Assembly (NCBI RefSeq): GCF_036181745.1
Contig: NZ_CP108080.1
Location: forward strand, 3,811,501-3,875,500
Origin: Streptomyces sp. NBC_00259
GTDB taxonomy: Bacteria; Actinomycetota; Actinomycetes; Streptomycetales; Streptomycetaceae
Reading direction: 5' to 3'
Length of the DNA: 64,000 nt
Part shown: positions 16,093 to 23,878 of the stretch, piece by piece
How the letters are laid out: every line of letters starts with the position of its first letter
Numbering within the stretch: position 1 is the first letter of the stretch
Position numbers and translations under genes: made by a program
The notes under the pieces: model-generated
What the model saw: the letters and a program-made list of their open reading frames with translations, nothing else
Told to the model about the DNA's origin: nothing
Databases searched by the model: none

Positions 16093-17082
16093 TCAGCCCA
16101 CGCTCTCTTCCACGGCCCGGAACACCGGCTCCTCCACGGCCCGGAACACCGGCAGCTCCAGCTCCTCGTCGACCCGCAGGAACTCCAGCCGGACGGGCAT
16201 CCCGATCCGCACCTTGTCGTACGGCACGCCGACGACATTGCTGACCATCCGCACGCCCTCGGCCAGTTCGATCAGCCCCACCGCGTACGGCCCGGCAGTG
16301 TCAGCGGCACCGTCGGACACGGCGAAGGCGGGGAAGGAGGGGTGGTGCATCACCACATACGAGTAGACGCTTCCCTCGCCGACCGCCTCGACCGTGTCCC
16401 ACTCAGGCGAGCCGCACGCCACGCACCCCGGCAGCCAGGGCAGCCGCAGCTCCCCGCATGCCCCGCAGCGCTGGATCAGCAGTCTGTGCTCGGCGACCCC
16501 GTCCCAGAATCCGGCGTTGTCGCGGTTGATCACCGGACGGGGCCGCCGCGGCCGCGGCTTCCGCGCAGCGGCCGGTGCGTACTTGAGGATGCGGAAGCGG
16601 TGCGTGCCCGCCAGCTCGCCGTCCGCCAGGATGTCCATCCTCGTCGTGACGAAGTGCCCCGTCCCCAGCCTGGTCGTCTTGCGTGGCGACACCGATTCGA
16701 TCACCGAGTCGTAGGTGATCCGGTCGCCCGGTCGCAGCGGTCGCAGGTACTCCTGCTCGCAGTCGGTCGCCACCACCGAGGTGAACCCGGCGCCGTCGAG
16801 CAGGGCGGACAGTTCGTCGTACGCTCCCGAGCGATCGGAGTGCCCCGAGAGGCCGCCCATCGTCCACGCCTGGAGCATCGTCGGCGGGGCGATGGCGTCC
16901 GGCCCTCGGTACGCCGGGTTCGCATCCCCCATCGCCTCGCACCAGTGCCTGATCATCGGCTCGTTGACGAGGTCCTTGCCGGTGCCGGCGATGTCCGCCG
17001 CCCGCACCCCTTCATACGCCCTGAGCAGCTCATACAGCTCGTCCGCGCTCGCCGCTGCGGCACCCGACGCCTCCGCGCTCAC
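16093..17082 (-). CDS. Bifunctional MaoC / DUF35 OB-fold protein (ChsH2-like)
   Basis: Fusion of 329 aa. The N-terminal part (about 15-170) is MaoC-like (IRHWCEAMGDANPAY, RPGDRITYDSVIES). The C-terminal part (about 190-320) is a DUF35 protein with a rubredoxin-like zinc ribbon (CGACGELRLPWLPGCVACG, four Cys) and an OB fold. In igr operons ChsH2 joins ChsH1 for hydration, and its DUF35 domain binds Ltp2. GTG 17082 overlaps the upstream stop as GTGA and follows GGAGGGGG by 5 bases. The last residues contain a 24-base tandem duplication (about 16110-16157) repeating PVFRAVEE, just before the stop. Confidence 0.88.
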   Translation of the reverse strand: MSAEASGAAAASADELYELLRAYEGVRAADIAGTGKDLVNEPMIRHWCEAMGDANPAYRGPDAIAPPTMLQAWTMGGLSGHSDRSGAYDELSALLDGAGFTSVVATDCEQEYLRPLRPGDRITYDSVIESVSPRKTTRLGTGHFVTTRMDILADGELAGTHRFRILKYAPAAARKPRPRRPRPVINRDNAGFWDGVAEHRLLIQRCGACGELRLPWLPGCVACGSPEWDTVEAVGEGSVYSYVVMHHPSFPAFAVSDGAADTAGPYAVGLIELAEGVRMVSNVVGVPYDKVRIGMPVRLEFLRVDEELELPVFRAVEEPVFRAVEESVG

Positions 17083-18242
17083 CGCTTCCCCCTCCTCATG
17101 CCGAGTCGCATCGTCGCGACGATCTCCCGCTGCACCTCGCTCACACCGCCCCCGAAGGTGTTGATCTGTGCCGCACGGTTCATCCGCTCCAGCTCGCCGT
17201 CCCCCACGGCACCCGGCGAACCGGCCCTCACCAGCCCTGCCTCCCCCGTGATTTCCTGGCACATTCGATACACCTCGACGGCCGATTCGGTTCCCATGAA
17301 CTTCACGCCGCTCGCGTCGCCCGGGGCCAGCCGGCCGGCCCCCACATCGCCCACCAAACGCCAGTTGAGCAGGCGCGTTGCCGCGAGCCGGGCATGCACT
17401 TCGGCGATCCTCGATCGCACCCACGGCTCGTCAACCGGACGCGTACCCGTCACCGGATCGAGGGTGCGGGCCCGCTCCAGCGCCGCCGCCGCGAAGTCCT
17501 CGGCCTGCATGCCGATCGCGGCGAGCGCGACCCGCTCATGGTTGAGCTGGCTGGTGATCAGCCCCCAGCCACCGTTCTCCTCGCCGACCAGATGCGACCC
17601 GGGGACCCGTATCCCGTCGTAGTAGGTCGCGGTCGTCGTCAGCCCGCCGACCGTCTCGATCGGCGTCCACGAGAAGCCGGGCGCGTCGGTCGGCACGAGG
17701 ATGATCGAGATGCCCTGGTGCTTGGGCGCCTGCGGATCCGTACGGCAGGCGAGCCAGATCCAGTCGGCGTTCTGGGCGTTGGAGGTGAAGACCTTCTGCC
17801 CGTCGACGAGCCAGTTCGCGCCGTCCCGCACCGCCTTCGTACGGAGCGAGGCGAGATCGGTACCGGCCTCGGGCTCGCTGTACCCGATCGCGAAGACGGC
17901 CTCGCCGCTCAGGATCCGCGGCAGGAAGAAGGCCTTCTGGTCATCGGTCCCGTACCTCATCAGGGTCGGGCCGACCGTGTTCAGCGTGACCATGGAAACG
18001 GGCGCACCGGCGCGGTACGCCTCGTCGAGGAAGACGAACTGCTCGTCCGCGCCGCGCCCCTGGCCTCCGTACTCGACGGGCCAGCCGAGGCCGAGCATCC
18101 CGTCCGCGCCGATGCGCCGCAGCAGTGTGCGCTGCTCCGCGGCGTCCTCGGCGGCCGGTGGTCCGTACGGCATCAGGTCACGGAAGTACGAACGGAGTTC
18201 GGCGCGCAGCCGCTGCTGGCGCGCCGTCGGGGCGAGGTGCAC
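17079..18242 (-). CDS. Acyl-CoA dehydrogenase, catalytic subunit (FadE29-like)
   Basis: First gene of the catabolic operon, 387 aa. Family signatures: GLGWPVEYGGQGRG, FAIGYSEPEAGTDLASLRT (FAD/substrate segment) and MCQEITGEAGL near the C-terminus. Glu236 in SQLNHERVALAAIG lies where isovaleryl-CoA-type dehydrogenases carry the catalytic base. GTG 18242 is chosen because CGGGAGG lies 8 bases upstream and the resulting length is normal; the frame stays open further upstream but is Pro/Ala-rich and overlaps the promoter. An upstream TTGACA and a 17-base palindrome suggest repression by a TetR-type regulator not present in this window. Confidence 0.9.
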   Translation of the reverse strand: MHLAPTARQQRLRAELRSYFRDLMPYGPPAAEDAAEQRTLLRRIGADGMLGLGWPVEYGGQGRGADEQFVFLDEAYRAGAPVSMVTLNTVGPTLMRYGTDDQKAFFLPRILSGEAVFAIGYSEPEAGTDLASLRTKAVRDGANWLVDGQKVFTSNAQNADWIWLACRTDPQAPKHQGISIILVPTDAPGFSWTPIETVGGLTTTATYYDGIRVPGSHLVGEENGGWGLITSQLNHERVALAAIGMQAEDFAAAALERARTLDPVTGTRPVDEPWVRSRIAEVHARLAATRLLNWRLVGDVGAGRLAPGDASGVKFMGTESAVEVYRMCQEITGEAGLVRAGSPGAVGDGELERMNRAAQINTFGGGVSEVQREIVATMRLGMRRGKR

Positions 18243-18279
18243 GGCGGCGGCCTCCCGGAACGGCACAGGGGTGAGGATT

Positions 18280-18313
18280 TCTGACTGTCCGTCAGATGCG
18301 ACACCCCTGTCAA
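18280..18313 (-). promoter_or_regulatory. Candidate promoter with overlapping palindromic operator for the acyl-CoA operon
   Basis: On the minus strand TTGACA (18308-18313) is followed about 18 bases later by GACAGT as a possible -10. The perfect inverted repeat TCTGAC-GGACA-GTCAGA (18280-18296) covers that -10 region. This arrangement suits a dimeric repressor. The palindrome is seen directly; the promoter elements and the regulator class are inferred. Confidence 0.5.
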
Positions 18314-18492
18314 GGTCATGAGCACACCCGGGCGCCGGGGAGGGCGCGACCGGCACCGGCACCGACACCGGGAAAGGCGCATCCGGGGCTGGCAGGGAAA
18401 CGGGAACGGCCTGCGCGACCGGTGCCGGAGCACCTTCACGCAGGCCGTTGTTCACCCCTCACGTCACCCAGGACCCCCGACGGGCCGCGCGC

Positions 18493-18804
18493 TTACCAGA
18501 GCGGAAGGAAGGTGATCGCGATGTTCTCGTTCGACTGGTCGATCGCCGTGAACGCCGATCCGTTCACATTGGCGGTGTTGTTCTGGTTGGACGCCCCGGC
18601 GCCGGTGGCCACCTGCTGGGTGGTCGTCGAGTTGCCGAGGTTGTGGCCGCCCACGCCGCTGCCGCTGATCGTGGCCACGGACGCGTTCGATCCGTCGCCC
18701 GCGAAGGCACCGTTGTCGGCGTGCGCCACACCGGTGAAGAGGGCGGCGGCGAAGGGCAGCGCGGCAACGGCGGCCAGAGTGCGGGCGGTACGGATGCTTG
18801 CCAT
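18493..18804 (-). CDS. Small secreted Asn/Gln/Gly/Ser-rich protein of unknown function
   Basis: 103 aa with a clear Sec signal peptide (MASIRTARTLAAVAALPFAAALFTG..., cleavage near AHA|DN at about 30). The mature chain of about 73 residues has no Cys and is rich in Asn, Gln, Gly, Ser and Thr (GNSTTTQQVATGAGASNQNN, NTANVNGSAFTAIDQSNEN). It ends in hydrophobic LPLW. A GGAGGAATTGAC ribosome site precedes ATG 18804. Composition and spacing of polar residues recall amyloid-forming curlin-type repeats, but no canonical chaplin or rodlin motif is visible. It stands alone, divergent from the Prim-Pol gene. Surface localisation is inferred. Confidence 0.75.
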   Translation of the reverse strand: MASIRTARTLAAVAALPFAAALFTGVAHADNGAFAGDGSNASVATISGSGVGGHNLGNSTTTQQVATGAGASNQNNTANVNGSAFTAIDQSNENIAITFLPLW

Positions 18805-19154
18805 GTCAATTCCTCCAGGAATGGCGAGTACACCGGAGGTGCACCGGAGAAAGGCACACCGGGAAGTTCGAAACTACGGCTGAAATCAGGGTGGTTGGCC
18901 GACCACCTCGATCGTTCCTCACGACGTCGCGAGTCCAGAGTTGCCCACGAATCCCTGGCGAACCACCCCGGAGATGCCGATTCCCTCTCAAGCGTGAGGA
19001 CATGTCGATAAACCCCCTTCACGCCCTCAGACGCGCAGCTCAGCCGCCGTACGACCGCGAAACCCCCGCCCCCCCAGGAGGAAAAGCGTTCCGCCACATT
19101 TTCGGCCAATCCCTCCCTCTTCCCTTACTCGAACAAACGTACGAACATAGAGCC
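18805..19154. other. Divergent intergenic region, 350 bp
   Basis: Lies between the small secreted protein (-) and the Prim-Pol gene (+), and is noticeably less GC-rich than its surroundings. It holds an imperfect inverted repeat GGTGGT-TGGCCG-ACCACC near 18889-18907 and presumably both promoters. I see no coding potential or RNA gene. Confidence 0.4.
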
Positions 19155-20024
19155 ATGGCCACCACCGACCGGCACAGTGCCACCCTGGCCCTCGCCCACG
19201 CTCTCTCCGCCGCCGAGCGCGGGCTCCCCGTGATCCCCCTGTCCCCCACGAAGCTCCCCGCCCTGCCCTCACCCCACCGCCACGACCCGGAGCCGGCCCA
19301 CTGCCGCGGCGAGTGCGGGCTCCTCGGGCACGGCGTGTACGACGCCGCATCCGACCCCGTCGCCGTACGCGCGCTCTTCGCCGCCGCGCCCTGGGCCACC
19401 GGGTACGGCATCGCCTGCGGCCGGCCGCCCCACCATCTGATCGGCATCGATCTCGACACCAAGACCGCCGCGACGGGCGGCACGGACTCGGTCGCGGCCC
19501 TGCGGCAGCTGGCACTCCAGCATCTGTTCACGGTCCCCGAGACGGTCACCGTGATCACGCCGAGCGGAGGCCGCCATCTGTGGCTGGCCGGCCCGCCGGA
19601 CGTCGTCGTACCGAACTCGGCCAGCCGTCTGGCCCCCGGGATCGACGTCCGGGGAGCGGGCGGCTACCTCGTCGGCCCCGGGTCGGTCTCGGCACACGGC
19701 GCGTACCGGCTCGCACCCGGCTCGGCGGAACTCGCCCCCGCACCGTGTCCCAGCGCCCTGCTGCGACTGATCGCGCCCCCCGCGCGCCCCCACCACCCCG
19801 CACCCGCCAGAGCCCCGCGCGGCCAGGGCCTGGTCCAGTTCGTGCTCGCCGCCCATGAGGGGCAGCGCAACACACGGTTGTTCTGGGCGGCCTGCCGGGC
19901 CTACGAGAACGGCATCGGCGAAGCCCTCGCGGACGCCCTGACGGACGCCGCCGTACGTACCGGCCTGACCGAACGCGAGGCACGCGCCACGATCGCGTCG
20001 GCGGCACGGCTCACGGGACGGTGA
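19155..20024 (+). CDS. Bifunctional DNA primase/polymerase (Prim-Pol) domain protein
   Basis: 289 aa, single Prim-Pol (archaeo-eukaryotic primase-like) domain. Motif I is GIDLDTKTA near residues 97-105 with both catalytic Asp residues; motif II is SGGRHLWLAG near 137-146. DVRGAGGYLVGPGS and the C-terminal helical region (GQRNTRLFWAACRAYENG) also match the family. Such domains usually prime replication on plasmids, phages or mobile elements, but stand-alone copies are common in Streptomyces chromosomes and their role is not settled. ATG 19155 has only a weak ribosome site. It converges on the DUF817 gene with 7 bases between stops. Confidence 0.85.
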   Translation: MATTDRHSATLALAHALSAAERGLPVIPLSPTKLPALPSPHRHDPEPAHCRGECGLLGHGVYDAASDPVAVRALFAAAPWATGYGIACGRPPHHLIGIDLDTKTAATGGTDSVAALRQLALQHLFTVPETVTVITPSGGRHLWLAGPPDVVVPNSASRLAPGIDVRGAGGYLVGPGSVSAHGAYRLAPGSAELAPAPCPSALLRLIAPPARPHHPAPARAPRGQGLVQFVLAAHEGQRNTRLFWAACRAYENGIGEALADALTDAAVRTGLTEREARATIASAARLTGR

Positions 20025-20031
20025 AGTGTTT

Positions 20032-20910
20032 TCACGGGCCGGTGAGTGTTCTCGCGGGCCGGTGACGGCTTTCACGGGCCGATCGCACCCCGCCGGCCCA
20101 GTCCCAGCCCCGCCCGAGGCCCCGTACTCCCCGCCCCCTCACACGCTCGGCCATCACGAACGTCACGCTGATCAGCAGCGCCCAGGCCCCGAACTTCGCG
20201 ACCGACACCGGCTGCCAGCCGTCCAGCTGGTCCGGATAGCTCCACGCGCCGGCGTACGTCGCCGCGTTCTCGGCGACCCAGAGGAAGAACCCGATCAGGA
20301 CGAAGGCGAGCGCGAGCGGCATGCGGTAATGCCGCTCGCCGACGGTGTAGCGCACCCACGTCCCGGCGGTCGCGCACAGCATCGCCACCGCGAGCACCCA
20401 TCGGGCGTCCGGCAGCCAGTGATGGCTGAAGAAGTTGACGTAGACCGCACCGGCGAGCCAGGCCATCACGGAGGGCCGGTAGCCGCTCAGCCGCAGATCG
20501 AGCAGCTCCCAGGAACGACAGACATAACTCCCCACCGCCGCGTAGAGAAACCCGCCGTACAACGGGACGCCCGCGACCTTCGTCACGGCGTCCTCCGGGT
20601 AACTCCACGACCCGAGCCGCACCTTGACCAGCTCGAAGAGCAGACCGACGAGATGGCACCCCGCGATCACCACGGTGTCCCGCGCACTGTCCCAGCCCAC
20701 CCAGCGCGCGACGACGGCCAGCCCGATCCCGTACAGCAGCACCAGGTCGTAGCGCGCGAGGGGCAGCTCCGGCAGCAGGCCCGACACCGCGATCCCGCCG
20801 ACCAGCGCGACCGCGAAGGCGCAGCAGCGTGCCTGCAGCAACCCGAAGCGGACGAGCTGACGTACCCCCTCGTAGATCTTTCCCATGCCCTGTAGACGCC
20901 AGGTACGCAT
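20032..20910 (-). CDS. DUF817 integral membrane protein
   Basis: About 292 aa with roughly eight predicted transmembrane helices and the DUF817 pattern: the LFELVKVRLGSWSYPEDAV block, VPLYGGFLYAAVGSYVCRSW, and NFFSHHWLPDARW. The function is unknown. ATG 20910 is used, but ATG 20886 (MGKIYEG) has a slightly better ribosome site, so the start is uncertain. The 3' end and the 7-base gap to the Prim-Pol stop contain three imperfect 20-base direct repeats (about 20025-20085), so the C-terminal tail looks recently altered. Confidence 0.82.
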   Translation of the reverse strand: MRTWRLQGMGKIYEGVRQLVRFGLLQARCCAFAVALVGGIAVSGLLPELPLARYDLVLLYGIGLAVVARWVGWDSARDTVVIAGCHLVGLLFELVKVRLGSWSYPEDAVTKVAGVPLYGGFLYAAVGSYVCRSWELLDLRLSGYRPSVMAWLAGAVYVNFFSHHWLPDARWVLAVAMLCATAGTWVRYTVGERHYRMPLALAFVLIGFFLWVAENAATYAGAWSYPDQLDGWQPVSVAKFGAWALLISVTFVMAERVRGRGVRGLGRGWDWAGGVRSARESRHRPARTLTGP

Positions 20911-21278
20911 CGAGCGGTTGTACGAGGCGGCGGGCTCTCTCCAGCCTCTCTCCAGCCTTCTCTCCAGCCCTGGCGTCCCGGTGACATGCCTCACAGAAGA
21001 ATCACGGGAATCGAGGGCAACTGCCCGGCTTGGGCACTTTCACCCACCCTGTGGGCCGACGTCCCCCGCCCTGCTCACCGGACAACGTGCTTCCTTCCCG
21101 CAGGGAGCGGTCATACGATCACCCCCACCAGTCGCGCTGCGTGAGGGAACCGCGGCGGCTGTCCTGTGCTTTCAGGCCTCAGAACTCGAACCCGTCGAAC
21201 CCGTCGAACCCATCGAACCCATCGAACCCTCGAAGTCGAGTCCTCGAACTCAGGCCTCGGACCCCGGAAAAGGTGCTC
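20911..21278. other. Divergent intergenic region with short tandem repeats, 368 bp
   Basis: Contains three copies of TCTCTCCAGCC near 20935-20975 and five exact-length 9-base units of TCGAACCC(G/A/T) at 21186-21230. In one frame the 9-base units would read Ser-Asn-Pro repeats, but the downstream gene has its own ribosome site and signal peptide after them, so they are most likely untranslated leader or promoter sequence. Confidence 0.5.
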
Positions 21279-22673
21279 GTGACAATCCGCCGCATTCTGG
21301 CAACGGCCGTCGCCGCTGCCGTGACCACGCCTGCCGTGCTGCTCTGCGCCACCCCCGCGCTCGCCGACGCCAAGCCCGCCACCTCGGCCACCTCGGCCAC
21401 CGCGGAGGCCGGGCGGGCGCACGCCGACAAGCTGCGGGCCGACACACGGGCGGACAAGGTGCGCTCGGGCCGGGACGCCGGCAGGCAGCGGGCCGGCACG
21501 CCCTCCATCGAGGAGTTGGAGAAGGCCGCCGCACAGGCACAGAAGGCGTACGACGCCGCCGTGGCCGCCGAGAACACCGCGCGCGAGGCCATGGAAGCCG
21601 CCCTCTCGAAGGACTCGCCCCTCGCCGTCGCGGAGCGGGCCGCCGCGAAGGACGCGGCCGACGCCGCCATCGCCAGGACGAACGCCGACAAGACCCTCGC
21701 GGACGCCGAGGCCGCGCTCGCCGCGCTGCCCGAGACCGCCACCGCTGAGGAGCGGGCCGCTGCGGAGAAGGCGGTGGCGGACGCCAAGACCGCCGCCCAG
21801 GCCGCCGCCACCGCCAAGATCGCGGCGGACGAGAAGGCGGCGAAGGCCGTAACGGCCCTGAACGACGCCCGCGTCGCCTCGGTGCAGGAGTGGTCCAAGG
21901 CCAACCAGGCCCTGAAGGACGCGAAGAAGGCGAAGGAGGCGGCCGAGAAGGCGCTCGCCGACGCCCTCGAGGTGGAGCCCGTCCCCTGCGACGCCGAGAA
22001 CAGGCTCACCACGACCCTCACCGGCCTGCCCGCCAAGGTCGTCGCCGGTTCGACCGTCGACCTCAAGCTTCGCGTGACCAACGGCACCGACCGGACCCTG
22101 GACGAGGTCTGGCCGTACGTCTACTTCCACGGGGTCGAAAAGGGCGGCTACGAGCCCATCGACGACTACATGCACCTGCAGTGGTCCTCTGCCGTACAGG
22201 ACTGGACGGACGCCGGCGAGGACTACACCGCCGGTGTCGTCACCTCCCTGAAGGCCGGTGGCCACGCGGAGATCAAGCTGCGCCTGAAGGTCGACGCCGA
22301 GGCGCCCGCCGCCGCCGGCGTGGCCTTCATCGCGGCCGACTACCTCAACAACGACGGCTCCTGCGGCGGTTCCCCCGACGTGGACGCGTACGACTTCGAG
22401 GTCGCCGCCGCCGGCAGCAGCCCCGCCCCGTCCGCCACGTCCGGCACGGCGGGCGGCACGGGAACGCAGACGCAGACCACCTCCACCCAGCCGCTGAGCA
22501 CCACGACCGGCACCCTCGCCAGCACCGGCTCCTCCTCGGCCCTGCCTCAGCTGGCCGGAGCGGCAGGCGCGGCCATGGCTCTCGGCGCCGGCGCGGTCAT
22601 CCTCGTGCGCCGCCGGCAGACGCCCGCCGTGGTTTCGGCAGGCTCTGCGGGTTCCCCGGGATCCGCTTCCTGA
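21279..22673 (+). CDS. LAxTG-anchored surface protein with Ala-rich coiled coil
   Basis: 464 aa, exported and wall-anchored. A signal peptide (VTIRRILATAVAAAVTTPAVLL..., cleavage near ALA|DA at about 30) is followed by a long Ala/Lys/Glu-rich helical region (about 60-235, coiled coil). A beta-rich domain (about 240-400) contains two Cys (VPCDAENR, GSCGGSPD). After a Thr/Ser/Gly linker comes the sorting signal LASTGSSSALPQLAG, a hydrophobic helix and RRR. LAxTG is the motif used by class E sortases of Streptomyces. GTG 21279 lies 5 bases after AAAAGG. The ligand or structural role is unknown. Confidence 0.82.
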   Translation: MTIRRILATAVAAAVTTPAVLLCATPALADAKPATSATSATAEAGRAHADKLRADTRADKVRSGRDAGRQRAGTPSIEELEKAAAQAQKAYDAAVAAENTAREAMEAALSKDSPLAVAERAAAKDAADAAIARTNADKTLADAEAALAALPETATAEERAAAEKAVADAKTAAQAAATAKIAADEKAAKAVTALNDARVASVQEWSKANQALKDAKKAKEAAEKALADALEVEPVPCDAENRLTTTLTGLPAKVVAGSTVDLKLRVTNGTDRTLDEVWPYVYFHGVEKGGYEPIDDYMHLQWSSAVQDWTDAGEDYTAGVVTSLKAGGHAEIKLRLKVDAEAPAAAGVAFIAADYLNNDGSCGGSPDVDAYDFEVAAAGSSPAPSATSGTAGGTGTQTQTTSTQPLSTTTGTLASTGSSSALPQLAGAAGAAMALGAGAVILVRRRQTPAVVSAGSAGSPGSAS

Positions 22674-22699
22674 CCTCCGCACACGCCATCGGCGTGGAG

Positions 22700-22727
22700 A
22701 GGGCGTCCCCGGCTCCGGGGGCGCCCT
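22700..22727 (+). terminator. Hairpin terminator of the LAxTG protein gene
   Basis: A 13-base stem with one G-T pair (AGGGCGTCCCCGG / CCGGGGGCGCCCT) and a 2-base gap, 27 bases after the stop. Three direct repeats of GACAGACGCACCG-like units follow at about 22774-22810. Confidence 0.6.
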
Positions 22728-22815
22728 TCTCCTGTCCTGCGGCGCAGCGGCCCGTCGAACGATCCCGACCGCCACCGGACAGACGCACCGGACAGACGCA
22801 CCGGCCAGATGTCGC

Positions 22816-23628
22816 CTACTGGTGGCCGAAGACGGTGTCGGGCCGCGTCTGCCGTTCCCCGTCGACGATGACGTCGACGAACTCGTCGTAGAACGCCACC
22901 AGGTCCTTGATGACACCGACGGCCGGCAGCGGATCCGGGTAGCTCCAGGCGATGCCGGGCCGCACATCGCCGCCGCCCGCCCATGACCAGTACTCGGTGG
23001 CCACACCCTTGTACGGGCAGCGGGTGCGCGTGTCGGTCGGGGTGAAGAGTTCGAGGCGTACGTCCTCGCGCGGAAAGTAGTAGCGGACCGGAAGGCCCGT
23101 CTCGAACAGCAGCACCGGCGTCCGCGTGTCCGCGACGACCGTGCCCTCGATCTCGACCTGGACGTGGCGGGAGCTGGGCAGCGCGTCCACGCGCTTGTGG
23201 GGATCACGAGGATGCACGAAGACCTCCTCGTCCTCCTCGTACCAGTGGTCGAGCACCTCGTGTCCGAACCAGGCGAAGCACACGTATCCGGCCAGCTCCT
23301 CGCCGGGACATTCCCAGGCGGCCGTCCGGACGATCTCGTCGCCGATCACGAGGTCGTAGTAGACCGTCGCTCCTCCGTGACGCCGCGAGGCGGGGCGTTC
23401 GAACCTCCGCAGCAGGTCCATCCGTACGTCCTCGACGGGAAAGGCGTACAGCGGCACGGGACGTCCCGGTTCCCACAGCAGAACGGCACGGTGGCTGTCG
23501 ACGACGGTGACGTCGCCCTTCGTCCCTCGCACCCAGCGGTCACTGGGCTCCCAGACGACGCTGTCGGCCGGATCCGGTCCGCGCCGGACCACCGGCACCG
23601 TTTCCGGGGTTTCACCTGGTGTGGTCAT
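22816..23628 (-). CDS. Tandem DUF427 domain protein
   Basis: 270 aa made of two related DUF427 domains. Repeat 1 (about 38-130) has WVRGTKGDVTVVDSHRAVLLWEPGRPVPLYAFPVEDV and repeat 2 (about 155-255) has VQVEIEGTVVADTRTPVLLFETGLPVRYYFPREDV. Both end with Trp/Tyr-rich segments (CFAWFGHE; GIAWSYPDPLPAVGVIKDLVAFYDE). DUF427 proteins are small beta-sandwich-like proteins of unknown function, common in actinobacteria. Cytoplasmic, apparently monocistronic, ATG 23628 following GGAGAGGGTC. Confidence 0.87.
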   Translation of the reverse strand: MTTPGETPETVPVVRRGPDPADSVVWEPSDRWVRGTKGDVTVVDSHRAVLLWEPGRPVPLYAFPVEDVRMDLLRRFERPASRRHGGATVYYDLVIGDEIVRTAAWECPGEELAGYVCFAWFGHEVLDHWYEEDEEVFVHPRDPHKRVDALPSSRHVQVEIEGTVVADTRTPVLLFETGLPVRYYFPREDVRLELFTPTDTRTRCPYKGVATEYWSWAGGGDVRPGIAWSYPDPLPAVGVIKDLVAFYDEFVDVIVDGERQTRPDTVFGHQ

Positions 23629-23878
23629 GACCCTCTCCTCGGGCTGTTCCGACGGGCTTCACCGCTTCCACAGCCATCACTAACCCCTCGGCAGCCGTTC
23701 ACGAACGTCCTGACCGGAAAAGGGACGGCATGCGCTCCGCCGTCGCCCGATCCGTCGGGCAGGGCCGACGTGAAACGGCCTCCGTTACGGAACCGTCGTC
23801 TTCTCCCGTGCAACTCCCTCCTCCCCTGCACCGTCTACCAGGCGGAACTCGCACCTCGCGCAGAAGGAGTCGACAGCC

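Noticed and set aside
18493..18804. Chaplin or rodlin gene
   Set aside because: The mature protein has no Cys pair and no chaplin-like core sequence, and it does not match rodlin sequence as I remember it.
21111..23207. 698-codon minus-strand frame
   Set aside because: Spans two genes and an intergenic region with repetitive Gly/Arg/Val; opposite strand has signal peptide and sorting signal.
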